From: Temnopleurus reevesii
Taxonomy: Eukaryota > Echinodermata > Echinoidea > Temnopleuroida > Temnopleuridae
DNA: 29,979 bases
Assembly (NCBI GenBank): GCA_036244855.1
Contig: BQKZ01001822.1
Coordinates: 1-29,979 of the forward strand
Reading direction: 5' to 3'
The stretch's first letter is position 1. Each line of letters starts with the position of its first letter. Below, piece after piece: positions 20,101-28,581 of this stretch. The notes beneath the pieces were generated by a model, which was given only the letters and a program-made list of their open reading frames with translations, did not search any database and was not told where the DNA came from. The position numbers were made by a program, and so were the translations under genes.

Positions 20101-22874
20101 ACATCATGGTCCTCTTGGGACACAAAACATAAATATATACACAGTAAATAATAACAACATAAGAAGACTATAAAATTACAATAAAAGTTAAGCAAGATTG
20201 AAAGAGGAACAATGAAATAATGTATGGCAAGGGTTTAAAGATTAAACTATATTGCTGATTCATGTGTTTTCAAATCATATCTTATAATTTCTAGAACTAA
20301 AAGCCCTGATTGACATCCAAGCGACCTCCCCAGAGGCTGCAGCCGAAGACAGCGCTCTATCACAAGACGAAGTGCTAATCATCAAGGGCGCCTTAGACGC
20401 AGAGAGTAAGGTGGCTAAAGACGCGATGATAAAGTGGCAAAGCAAGTTACTATACTTTATTAGGGCTTTTAAAGTAATTAAACACCTTGTTACCCGAATA
20501 CAAACCATATTCATTCCCTTTCTCCCACCCTTTTATTTGAACAATTTCTAGAGCTGAAAGCCTTGATCGACATCCAAGCGACCTCGCCAGAAGCTGCAGC
20601 CGAAGACAGCGCTCTATCACAGGACGAAGTGCTAATCATCAAGGGTGCCTTAGACGCAGAGAGTAAAGTGGCTAAAGACGCCATGATACCATTGGATAAG
20701 ACTTTCATGCTCGACTACTATGGTGTCCTAGACAGAACTATTATGCAACAGGTATATATGAAAATAATTACTGTCTGAAATTTGACGTCTGACGTTTGGC
20801 ACCCAATGAACGTTGCAATGTGTTCACACGAGGAATATGACATGCCAATTTTCATGAAGCGGTTTCAACATGTCAGATGATATTTTAATCTGAACACAAC
20901 ATTATTAAGCTGTACGGCAATTTCATTTTGGATAAATGTAATTGTATGAAATGGTAAAAGGATGATGGTATGATTCTGGCGCATAAATCGTTTATGTCCT
21001 GATTTTCGATTTTCCTTTTGGTGACAGCAAACTAGTATCAGGGGGAAACTTTGTTACCCAACATCAGTGGTTCTTCCGAAAGGTTGTGAAGCTATTTATC
21101 TACTACAATTACTTTAAATTTTAACCAAAATATGGTTTCTACTCATTAATCAGCAGTTCTATCAATAATTTTGTTTTTCGTTCACCAGTAAAGTTTATCC
21201 TTTCTTCTAAGTTTGTCCTTGTGAGAGCAAGTAATGCACGCCAAGCCAAATCTTTCACCTGTGAAACGCAAAACAATTTTTTTCTGTCATTAAAAATCAA
21301 ACCCGTTTGAAAACAGCTCATGGACAACGGCTACTCGCACGTACCCGTATACAAGGACGACCGTGGTAACATCCAAGGCGAGTTCGTCGTCAAGAACCTC
21401 ATCATCCTCGATCCCGATGACAACGAACCCATCGCAGCATCCCTCGAGAAGTACGGGCGACCTCTCCACTCCATCGCCGCTACCAAACCGCTCTATAACA
21501 TCCTAGACGAGATGATGGACGGACATTACAGGATGGCGGCGATCTATGACGCTCCCGCCGTTCTGCCGACCATAGATGAGGAGGATGGGAACGTTCCCAG
21601 TACGCCGACCTTGCCGACGACGACGTTGCAAGCAGGATCGGTAAGTTCAGTTTTGGTCAGTTTAGTTTATTTTTTTATTTCCAATCAAAATAGATATAAT
21701 AGAAATCAGTTACAAATTACAAATGAAATCATGATACGTAAACATAAATATGATATAAGGACTTTATGAGGTACTTAATGAAATAATGAGAGCATTGTAT
21801 AATACTGTCTTATAAAACAAGCGATTAGTACAAAAAATGACGATATGACTGGAAACAGTTAATTGAATCGAAAAGTCGTGAGGATGCTCAATGGAATCCT
21901 GTACATTGGTCGATACGGCCGCACTTCTTGAGGCTTCACGACTACTTTTGCGTTTATAGTTACCAACTGCTACTCAGCGTTTATACAAAAAAATTTGAAA
22001 GAAATTCCGCGAAAGACGCTTGGCCGATGGTGAAAGCGTTCTGCTTGCGCTCTACGTAAGCACTCAATAGTGCCAGCTAAGTGTCTTTTATCTATGTTTC
22101 TGGGTTCACGGAGCGTCTTTCAAATTAACACTGACAGCTTTGCTAAAAATGAAACGGTATGACGGAGCCTTTAGCAACGAAAAAGTGCCACACCCATCAC
22201 AAGCGTTTGCTTCTGCTTTCGTGAAAACGCGTGGTGGGGAAGAATCGTTTTTCTTCGCAGCCTCGTAGAAAGTGAAAAATATTGGTTTTGTTGTTGTTGA
22301 TCCATGTCTTAGTTATAATTGAAGTGTGCCAAAATTACGATCCAAAGGATGCTGGTGATAGAGTTTGGACTGGAACACATTTTGACGAATGATTAGATCG
22401 TTAATTACATTGCTATGACAGGGATTTTAAGTAACAAAAATTGACAATGATTGGCAATGACAATTAGGCTCTATTTCCTAACTGATATGTTCTTCATGCT
22501 CTGCAGAACATTATCGGCGTCATCACTCTATGGAATGTTCTAGAGGTAGTCCTCGGAGAGCCAATTATATCATCTGATGACGTTTACGCCAGCGTGCGGC
22601 AGAAGGTTCAGGTCGGCAAGGTCAAACTGGTCCGGTCACAGAGCAGTTTGAATCCGGGATTGATTAGCCCCGGGATCTCCAGCCCGGGTGCATCTGCCAC
22701 AACCTTTGGTTCCATCAACTCGGTAAGAAGACACGGATGATGATGATTGTGATGATGATGATGATGATGATGATGGTGGTGATGATGGTGGTGGTGGTGA
22801 TGATGATGGTGATGATAATGATGATGATGATGATCATGGTGATGATGGTGATGAAGAAATGATGATGATGATGG

Positions 22875-22912
<38 letters not shown>

Positions 22913-22976
22913 GTGATGGTGATGATGGTGTTGATGATAATGGTGGTGGTGATGATGATGATGATGGTGATCATGT

Positions 22977-23011
<35 letters not shown>

Positions 23012-23048
23012 GTCATGGTGATGGTGGTGGTGGTGATGATGATGATGG

Positions 23049-23081
<33 letters not shown>

Positions 23082-23937
23082 CGATGATGGTGATGATGGG
23101 GATGATGATGATGATGGGGATTATGACGCTATCAGTGATGATGGTGATGAATGAATGATGATGATGATGGTGATGATGATGATGGTGGTGGTGATGATGA
23201 TGATAATGATGATGATGATGATGATGATGATGGTGGTGGTAATGATGGTCATGGTGAGTTGGTAATGGTGAGTTGGTGATGATGATGATGGTGGTGGTGA
23301 TGGTGATGATGATGATGATGTTGGTGGTGATGATAAAGATGATGGTGGTAGTGATAATGATGATGATGATGATGATGATTGATGATGGCGATGATTGATG
23401 ATGGTGGTGGTGATGATGATGATGATGATGATTATGATGATGTGGTGATGATGATGGTGGGGATAGTGATGATGATGATGATGATAATGATTATTATGAT
23501 GGTGATGGTGATGTGGATGATGATGATGGTGATGACGATAATGATGGTGGTGGTGATGATGATGATGATGATGATAATGATGATTGATGGTGGTGGTGGT
23601 GATGATGATGATGATGATGATAATGATGATGATGATGATGTTAGTGTTGTTGATGATAAAGTTAGTGAAAAAGTTCATAAATAATGATGATGATAATGGT
23701 GACGTTTATGATGATAATCCTCATGTACACAATTGAATCGCAACGAACAAATCATCTATTTCTGTTCCGAGCAGATGAATTCAATGATTCCGTTAATGTT
23801 ACGATAATAACATCTATAGTAAAATTGATGAATATAATGCAAATACTTTGATCCATCCCATCTTTTCTCAAACCTTTCCATCGCAGCCGTCCACTGCCGA
23901 GAAAACACCTCTTCTGTCCCCGGGAAACATGGCCTAA
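16968..23937 (+). CDS. DUF21/CNNM-CorC family membrane protein with CBS pair, eight coding exons
   Basis: Joining 16968-17112, 17827-18085, 18554-18613, 19007-19113, 20552-20751, 21317-21640, 22507-22722 and 23887-23937 gives 453 residues with all GT/AG junctions and phases consistent. Residues ~33-190 form a DUF21 transmembrane domain: GLMAGLTLGLLSLD (49-62), ILPLVKNSHLLL, FGEVLPQSICSKYGLAIGA (133-151). Residues ~232-385 form a CBS pair (HVPVY, VVKNLI, then GVITLWNVLEVVLGE), with a Pro/Thr/Asp-rich insert (~336-364) in the second CBS. ELKALID and DEVLIIKGALD..KVAKDAM are the linker helices. Family members move or sense Mg2+ and other divalent cations. Layout and length match plant-type DUF21 proteins; the C-terminal cyclic-nucleotide-like domain of animal CNNMs is absent. 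The short N terminus has two Cys (5, 15) and two sequons (N4, N16) and probably faces the lumen or outside. Substrate is not determined. Confidence 0.9.
17359..17398 (-). ncRNA. Hammerhead ribozyme-like motif in intron of DUF21 gene
   Basis: Read on the minus strand: 5' stem I strand UCCAC (17398-17394), core CUGAUGA (17393-17387), stem-loop II of ten bases (17386-17377) holding CGCUAGCG, core GAAA (17376-17373), stem III ACU/AGU closed by loop CGG (17375-17365 region), nucleotide U17 at 17364, then 3' stem I strand GUGGA (17363-17359). Stem I pairs over 5 bp and stem III over 3 bp, giving the type I layout with a short stem III known from Penelope-like retroelements and retrozymes. Predicted cleavage is between 17364 and 17363. 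The weak point is a U-U where the stem II closing G-C is usually found, and the site triplet is GUU rather than GUC. Confidence 0.6.
17827..18085 (+). CDS. DUF21 gene exon, main DUF21 transmembrane segments (residues 49-134)
   Basis: Acceptor cttccag|gtctga and donor gggga|gtaagt bound 259 nt, phase 1 in and 2 out. It encodes GLMAGLTLGLLSLD, the family-defining first-helix motif, followed by hydrophobic stretches HLLLVTLILANAAAVESM and IIAVVVSVTAVLIF. The exon is distinctly GC-richer than its flanking introns. Confidence 0.9.
18554..18613 (+). CDS. DUF21 gene 60-nt exon (residues 135-154)
   Basis: Acceptor cactacag|ggtgtt and donor gcatg|gtatgt; phase 2 to 2. Encodes EVLPQSICSKYGLAIGANMA, the conserved GE-x-x-PQ segment shared across DUF21 proteins (GEIIPQ.CS.YGL.IGA in plant members). 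Too short for an ORF search. Confidence 0.88.
19007..19113 (+). CDS. DUF21 gene exon, last membrane helix (residues 155-190)
   Basis: Acceptor gttttcag|gttcgt and donor agatcag|gtttgt; 107 nt, phase 2 in and 1 out. Encodes WFVYILMALTFVISWPIAKL then LTLLLGEGTGTFYRRS, the final hydrophobic helix and the start of the cytosolic linker. The Pro in SWPIAKLL is at the same place as in plant homologues (SYPISKLL). Confidence 0.88.
19190..19262. repeat. Fragment of dispersed repeat
   Basis: TTTTTATGCGCCATATTCC and AAGTGCTCAAGGCGCAATAA resemble a short element commonly seen in echinoderm noncoding DNA, with GCGCCATAT...GCGC inverted ends. Identification is from memory of the motif only. It lies in the intron 19114-20294, which otherwise holds a homopolymer-rich stretch (T/G runs 19350-19400). 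Confidence 0.35.
20018..20215. repeat. Possible old retroelement tail, A/T-rich
   Basis: (TTTA)n at 20024-20050 is followed by ACAGAGGATGAAAACATGAT and GGTCCTCTTGGGACACAAAA. The composition and the phrase 'GGTCCTCTTGG' look like a dispersed repeat end, but I cannot name the family. Confidence 0.3.
20295..20405 (+). CDS. Duplicated exon copy of DUF21 gene, possible 37-residue cassette
   Basis: Acceptor tttctag ends at 20294. From 20295 to 20430 the sequence matches the start of the constitutive exon at 20552-20687 with 10 base differences, all synonymous. After 20430 similarity ends abruptly. An internal donor AGAGA|GTAAGG lies at 20405/20406; using it gives a 111-nt exon, phase 1 to 1, that would insert 37 residues (ELKALIDIQ...GALDAE) between residues 190 and 191. 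The matching spot in the constitutive exon reads GTAAAG. Alternatives are an unspliced relic, an assembly-merged allele, or an intron-retained end (finding listed). Use in a transcript is inference. Confidence 0.5.
20552..20751 (+). CDS. DUF21 gene exon, linker helices into CBS pair (residues 191-257)
   Basis: Acceptor aatttctag|agctga and donor caacag|gtatat; 200 nt, phase 1 in and 0 out. Encodes ELKALIDIQ, DEVLIIKGALDAESKVAKDAM, then IPLDKTFMLDYYGVLD at the start of the first CBS motif. It has the donor position needed to join the next exon, while the upstream copy does not, so this is the constitutive version. Confidence 0.9.
21317..21640 (+). CDS. DUF21 gene exon, CBS domains (residues 258-365)
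   Basis: Acceptor aaaacag|ctcatg and donor ggatcg|gtaagt; 324 nt, phase 0 to 0. Encodes LMDNGYSHVPVYKDDRG, GEFVVKNLIILDPDDN and HYRMAAIYD, the core of the CBS pair, then a low-complexity insert VPSTPTLPTTTLQAGS. The insert sits where the last beta strand of the second CBS should continue, and the strand resumes in the next exon (NIIGVITLWNV). Confidence 0.9.
21841..22280. repeat. Intron block with degenerate inverted repeats
   Basis: Within the intron 21641-22506 this block is GC-richer and holds imperfect inverted pairs: AAAAGTCGTGAGGATGC against GAGGCTTCACGACTACTTTT, and AATTTGAAAG...AAGACGC against GCGTCTTTCAAATT. It looks like a decayed nonautonomous DNA element. No coding motif. Confidence 0.4.
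22507..22722 (+). CDS. DUF21 gene exon, end of CBS2 and cytosolic tail (residues 366-437)
   Basis: Acceptor ctctgcag|aacatt and donor aactcg|gtaaga; 216 nt, phase 0 to 0. Encodes NIIGVITLWNVLEVVLGEPI, the conserved end of the CBS pair, then DDVYASVRQKV and a Ser/Pro/Gly-rich tail LISPGISSPGASATTFG. The donor is followed within 20 nt by the long GAT-type microsatellite. Confidence 0.88.
22737..23690. repeat. ~950-bp GAT-type microsatellite
   Basis: Almost continuous (GAT/TGA)n with GGT, GTG, AAT and CAT variants. It fills most of the last intron of the DUF21 gene and begins about 15 nt after the donor. Met-, Asp-, His- and Ile-rich frames across it are artefacts. Confidence 0.97.
23887..23937 (+). 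CDS. DUF21 gene last exon with dileucine motif (residues 438-453)
   Basis: Acceptor ccatcgcag|ccgtcc, phase 0, stop TAA at 23935-23937. It encodes PSTAEKTPLLSPGNMA. EKTPLL fits the acidic dileucine sorting consensus [DE]xxxL[LI]. The polypyrimidine-rich acceptor and the Ser/Pro-rich character shared with the previous exon support the assignment, though the exon is short. Confidence 0.75.
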   Translation, partial: PSTAEKTPLLSPGNMA

Positions 23938-24318
23938 AATGACACAAAAATTATTCTATCACCAGCTCACAGTAGCGAAGAAAGCAGTCCTAGTGTTAGC
24001 TTACCAGTACTAGTAAATTGGCGTATTCAATATTTCAATATAAGAGACGTATACTCTCCCCCCCCCCCCAAGTCAAAGATCGCAATATCTATATTTTGCA
24101 AATCCTGAGATATTAACCATTTCTATGTTGGGAAAATTGAGTTATGAAATAATGGGGGTTCCGCAACCTTTTTTCCAGTAAAATGAAAGTTTCACATTAT
24201 GCAAACATGTCAAGAGACAACGATGTAAACTCTGTGTTTTTTTCGGGGGGGGGGGGGGGGGGGCTTATCTCATACGGAATCATTCCTGAGAATTAGCCCG
24301 ATCCTGAATCCGTCCAGG

Positions 24319-24324
24319 AATAAA
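24319..24324 (+). terminator. Possible polyadenylation signal of DUF21 gene
   Basis: AATAAA 382 nt after the stop codon, after G- and C-homopolymer runs (24060-24069, ~24246-24263). Other AATAAA words exist further downstream, so the true 3' end is uncertain. Confidence 0.25.
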
Positions 24325-24429
24325 TGAGATTTGTTTTTTATTAATTTATTTAATTTATTATTATGTTTCTCAAGAAAAGGGATTTAGATATCTACTGCAA
24401 TACGTACATCATTGCTTTAGTACAGGGAG

Positions 24430-24543
24430 CTGTAACATGAAATACGAATAGTTTCCAAGTAATCGTATCTCTGTAGTACGCATTTTGCAATAGCCTTACG
24501 ATTAATATTCATCGGAAGCCTAATTGCATCTTTTATGTAACAG
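24430..24543. repeat. CTGTAACAT terminal-inverted-repeat element, copy 1
   Basis: Starts CTGTAACAT and ends ATGTAACAG (perfect inverted ends). The interior shares AATCGTATCTCTGTAGTACG and TTGCATCTTTTATG with the copies at 25705-25798 and 26913-27031. No coding capacity, so a small nonautonomous element. Confidence 0.65.
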
Positions 24544-25283
24544 ACCCCAGAAATGGGAATTCGCCTCGAAGTTCTTCCAGCAATACATACAAACTGTAGT
24601 TGTCAAAAGTGATATGTATTGCCATCATTGTACGTGCGAATGAGTATAAATGCCATAATACTCAGCGAAGATAATAATTTCGAAAGTCGTTTATTCAAAC
24701 ATGTAATAATAGGTTAATATGTTTGTAGGTTTTATTTTGTGAATTGTGAAAGCTGTAGTATATAAGAGAGTAATGAAAACATTTTACTCTAGGTATTTAT
24801 GCTTATATTAGATGTCAATTTGTCAACATCATCATACTTGTAAAGTATAATAACACCATGGTAATTTAATCTCAGTCTACAAGTAAGCCAAGCGCTATTG
24901 CGGGCTGTTTATGATAATTTATTTATTATTGCAAAACGTATTTAATAGGGCGTTAGGGAATTGTCATGCCTTCATATTCTATATCTGAAACACAGCAATA
25001 TATGAGGAATTCATATCAAGATTAAAGGTCGAGTTAAAGAAAAGCGATTGTTTGTTTAACGTGTTTGTCCTTAGGTAAATGAATCAAATCTTCTGACCTA
25101 CTGGCTCAGCTAGACCCGGGTTGCGTTTCGTGAAGCTATCCGAATATCAACGCAAGACTATACAAAAGACCGGAGATCCTTTTACATGTGCAATGCAGCG
25201 CTATGAGGAAAGTGTCACCAGTCGTTCGTAAAGTCATGCGTAGATGTACGAACAGCTACATGTATGAAGCACATCCAAGGGAT

Positions 25284-25445
25284 GTGTTTCACCAAGATAA
25301 GAAAGACTTTACGCACGACTTTACGTTCGACTGGTATCCCTTCTTGCCCGTAATCATTCGTAATATTACGCGCATTCAGCGCAAGAAATTATACCAGTCG
25401 AACGTAAAAGTCGTGCGTAAAGTCTTTCTTATCTTGGTGAAACAC
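25284..25445. repeat. Inverted repeat with 54/55-nt arms
   Basis: Arm 25284-25337 (GTGTTTCACCAAGATAAGAA...) is the reverse complement of 25391-25445 except for one extra A in the second arm. The spacer is 53 nt and contains GTAATCATTCGTAATATTAC and GCGCATTCAGCGC. The left flank 25215-25245 carries another CGTAAAGTCATGCGTAGA copy of the arm word. Confidence 0.85.
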
Positions 25446-25455
25446 CTCCCTGGTC

Positions 25456-26650
25456 GATTAAAATCATCGATTTTCGTTGATAGACAGAACTAAGCCATAT
25501 CAATTTCAAATGTTATTGCAGATCAGAACGGTTATTTTCTTTTTTACCATAACGTAAAATTTGTGCAGTTCGGCTCACTAGCAACTCTAATTATGGAAAA
25601 CGATTTGAATAGTTTAGACAATTGTTTTTCTTTCTTTAATTGATTTTATTTTGTAAATGGGAATGGGTGTAATGTTACAAAATATATGTCAAAGTGTTCT
25701 CGGACCTGTAACATAGAGAGATACGATTAATTTCTCAAATCTCCATTGACTTACGTTTAGTATTTATATTTTGTTTGATGCACCTTTTATGTTACAGGCC
25801 CCTGTTTAATCAATTTGGACCAATATATCAAATGTATTTTCATCTGTGTTTTCACGAGGTGATGGTAGCCAAGGGGGGAGGGGGGTGTTGCATGAAGACA
25901 AATAAATTCCGATGTATATACCAATCGTCCGAAGGGCATCCGATTTGCATGTGTAAACTTCGTACAAAATAACTATGACAATTGTTTTGTACAACACGGC
26001 CCTTTAACTACTGCCATGGTATGTCAAACGGGCCGTTTGATCTAAATCGTATTGTGTGGGAAGTAACCATTAATTCATAGTATAATACAAAGATTTACAT
26101 AACTAACAAAGGTAACAAGGAAATGGAGTGGATAAATTGCTGGACCAGGTAGATACATCTGGAGTCGTTTGTAATATAATGAAGAACATACTAGTTATTA
26201 TATTTTGGTAAAGACATAGATTGCCATTCGGAAAATGATATTTCATGAACAGTGAATAAACGTTGTTAAAATTTTATCAAATGGTCTCCGTCTGAGCTAT
26301 CTTTATGTGTTCTCCCAATAGTCAACTGATAATTGGTTGACCAAAATGTGGATAAAAACGAGATATTTGCTAATTTTCGAAACCTAGCAATGGGTAGGTA
26401 GCTAGAATGTGAAGGCATATGGAGGGAGGGAAGGAGAAAGAGAGAAAGAGGGGGAGGGAGAAAGGGAGAGAGAGAGAGAGAGAGAGAGATACAGACATAC
26501 AGACAGAGGAGGGAGAAGAGACAGAGAGACAGATAGACATACAGTGACGAGAGAAGAGAGAGAGACACAGAGAGACAGAGAAGAGAGAGAAGAGAGAGAC
26601 AGAGAGACAGATAGACATACAGTGAAGAGAGANAGGGGGGGGGGGGGGGT
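25456..26650. repeat. Unit A of a ~1.2-kb tandem duplication
   Basis: Collinear with 26659-27930 at an offset near 1203 bases, with many substitutions and small indels. Shared anchors include CCATAACGTAAA, TTATGGAAAACGATTTGAAT, GAAGAACATACTAG and GTGGATAAAAACGAGAT. It ends in a GA-rich tract (26409-26640) with an internal 79-bp repeat (GACAGATAGACATACAGTGA at ~26528 and ~26607), an N at 26633 and a G run. Confidence 0.85.
25705..25798. repeat. CTGTAACAT terminal-inverted-repeat element, copy 2 (internal deletion)
   Basis: Ends CCTGTAACAT and ATGTTACAGG. Compared with copy 3 it lacks about 25 internal bases (GATCGTATCTCTTTGATAC region). It lies in tandem unit A. Confidence 0.65.
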
Positions 26651-26658
26651 TAAAATAG

Positions 26659-27752
26659 GGTTAAAACATCGATTTTTCGTTGGTAGAAAGAACTAAGCCA
26701 ATGCCAATTTCAACTATTTTTGCAAATCACAACACTTATTTTTTTTTTACCATAACGTAAACTTTGTGCAGTTCGGATCACTAACAACTCTAATTATGGA
26801 AAACGATTTGAATAGTTTAGACAATTGTTGTTCTTTCTTTAATTGATTTCATTTTGTAAATGGGGATGGGTTTAATGTTACAAAACACAAGTCATGTCAA
26901 AGTGTTCTGGGACCTGTAACATAGAGAGATAGGATTAATTTCTCAATTGATCGTATCTCTTTGATACAAATTTTCCATTGACTTACGTTTACTATTTATA
27001 GTCTGTTTCATTGCACCTTTTATGTTACAGGCCCCTGTTTAACTAATTTGGACCAATAAATCGAATGTATTATTACCGTCCATGTTTTCACGAGATGATG
27101 GTAGCCAAAGGGTAGTGTTGCATGAAGCCAAATAGATTACCGATATAACAATGGTCCGAAGAGCATCCGAACTGCATATGTGTTAACTTTGTAGAGAACA
27201 TGTTTCAATGATATTGTAACTATGACGGTGGTTTTGCGCAACATTGCCCTTGGCTTCTCCCGCGGTGTGTCAACCGGGTTATATGACCTACAGTTGTGGG
27301 AATTAACCGTTAATTAATAGTATGATACAATGATTGCATAATTAATAAAGGTATTAAGGAAATCGTGTTGATAAATTACTGCACCAGGTCGATACATCTA
27401 GAATTGTTTTTAATAAAAAGGGGATAATGAAGAACATACTAGCTATTTTTGTAGACACATAGTTTGACATCAGAAAAAATGGTATCTCATAAACAGTGAA
27501 TAAACGTTGTTTAAAGTTGATCAAATGGTTGCCATCTGAATTATCTAAATATGGTGCAGTGTTTTTCCAATAGTCAACCGACAATTGGTTGACAAAAATG
27601 TGGATAAAAACGAGATGTCTGCAATTGTCGAAACCTGGCAGTGGATAAATGAGGTAGCTAGGATGTGAAGGCATAGGGAGAGAGAGACAGACAAAGAGAG
27701 AGAGAAAAAAGGGAGACAGACAAAGAGATAGAGATAATTAGAAAGAGAGAGG

Positions 27753-27800
<48 letters not shown>

Positions 27801-27882
27801 TGAAAAACCGAGAGAATGGGAGATGGGGAGAGAAAGAGACAGACGGATGGAGAAAGAGAGCGAAAGAGAGAGATAAATAGAT

Positions 27883-27930
<48 letters not shown>
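26659..27930. repeat. Unit B of a ~1.2-kb tandem duplication
   Basis: Second copy of 25456-26650. It ends in its own GA tract (27668-27930) containing two long pure (GA)n runs. Neither unit holds a convincing reading frame. Confidence 0.85.
26913..27031. repeat. CTGTAACAT terminal-inverted-repeat element, copy 3
   Basis: Ends CCTGTAACAT and ATGTTACAGG, with the full interior including GATCGTATCTCTTTGATAC. It lies in tandem unit B, at the same place as copy 2 in unit A. Confidence 0.65.
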
Positions 27931-27965
27931 CGAGGGTGGTCTTTGCCGGGAAATATCAATGATCA

Positions 27966-28581
27966 TTATTGATTATGTTCATTATCTGCTCATACAGGAC
28001 TTCATTTTCACGGGTTTGTTAGGACAAAACCAGACATGAAAATTGCTTTTCTGCTTCCTTTTTATTCTGTATTTTTAATTTACAGACTATACGCCTGATT
28101 TCGGTCCTATAATGCTCGCCCAGTCATACATTTCCATCGTCAGCCAAAGTATTCCAAGCCACCATTAAATTTATATAACGGACCTAATGCACAGAGGTAA
28201 GCATAGTGTAAATCGATCAAATTAATTAGCATTAGTCAAATGTGTGTCATGGATATCAAAGCGCATAGAGACCGTACGATAAATTTAATTTACGTTTGGC
28301 ATAAATCAAGTTGGCTTTCGCAATCGAATATGATCGAATATGAGACTGTACAGTGGACTGCAGAAGGGACAAAGAAATTGAGCAAATACATCTTTCTGCC
28401 AGCTTAGTATTCTGCAAAACAGTTTAAAGTAGAAATCGCATCTTTTCGCTGAATAAAAAAAAAACAGGACACTACTTTCTGCTGATGTGCTATTGTGAGC
28501 TAAAACAATTATGAAGGTCCGGAATGAGAATTGTTTACTTTGTCCAATTTCTTTATCATTTCTACTAAGCACATATTCACA
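27966..28581. other. Intergenic stretch, nothing recognised
   Basis: AT-rich DNA between the GA tract and the fold-back element. A 118-codon minus-strand frame here shows no family motif. Confidence 0.3.

Noticed and set aside
20295..20430. Treating the duplicated exon simply as a pseudo-exon
   Set aside because: All ten differences being synonymous, an intact acceptor and a phase-matched donor argue against neutral decay, so it is kept as a finding, with allelic or assembly origin still possible.
20275..20708. Two near-identical minus-strand frames (SLATLLSASKAPLMISTSSC)
   Set aside because: Antisense of the duplicated DUF21 exon; the duplication is real but the coding strand is plus.
22834..23684. 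Met-, Asp-, His- and Ile-rich open frames on both strands
   Set aside because: They are translations of the GAT microsatellite, open in several frames at once.
22737..23690. CRISPR-like repetitive array
   Set aside because: It is a simple trinucleotide repeat with no spacer structure, in an animal intron.
26266..26696. Ser/Leu-rich and Glu/Arg-rich frames
   Set aside because: They are translations of the GA-rich tract, one of them crossing the N.
27658..27966. Ser/Leu-rich minus-strand frames
   Set aside because: Also GA-tract artefacts.
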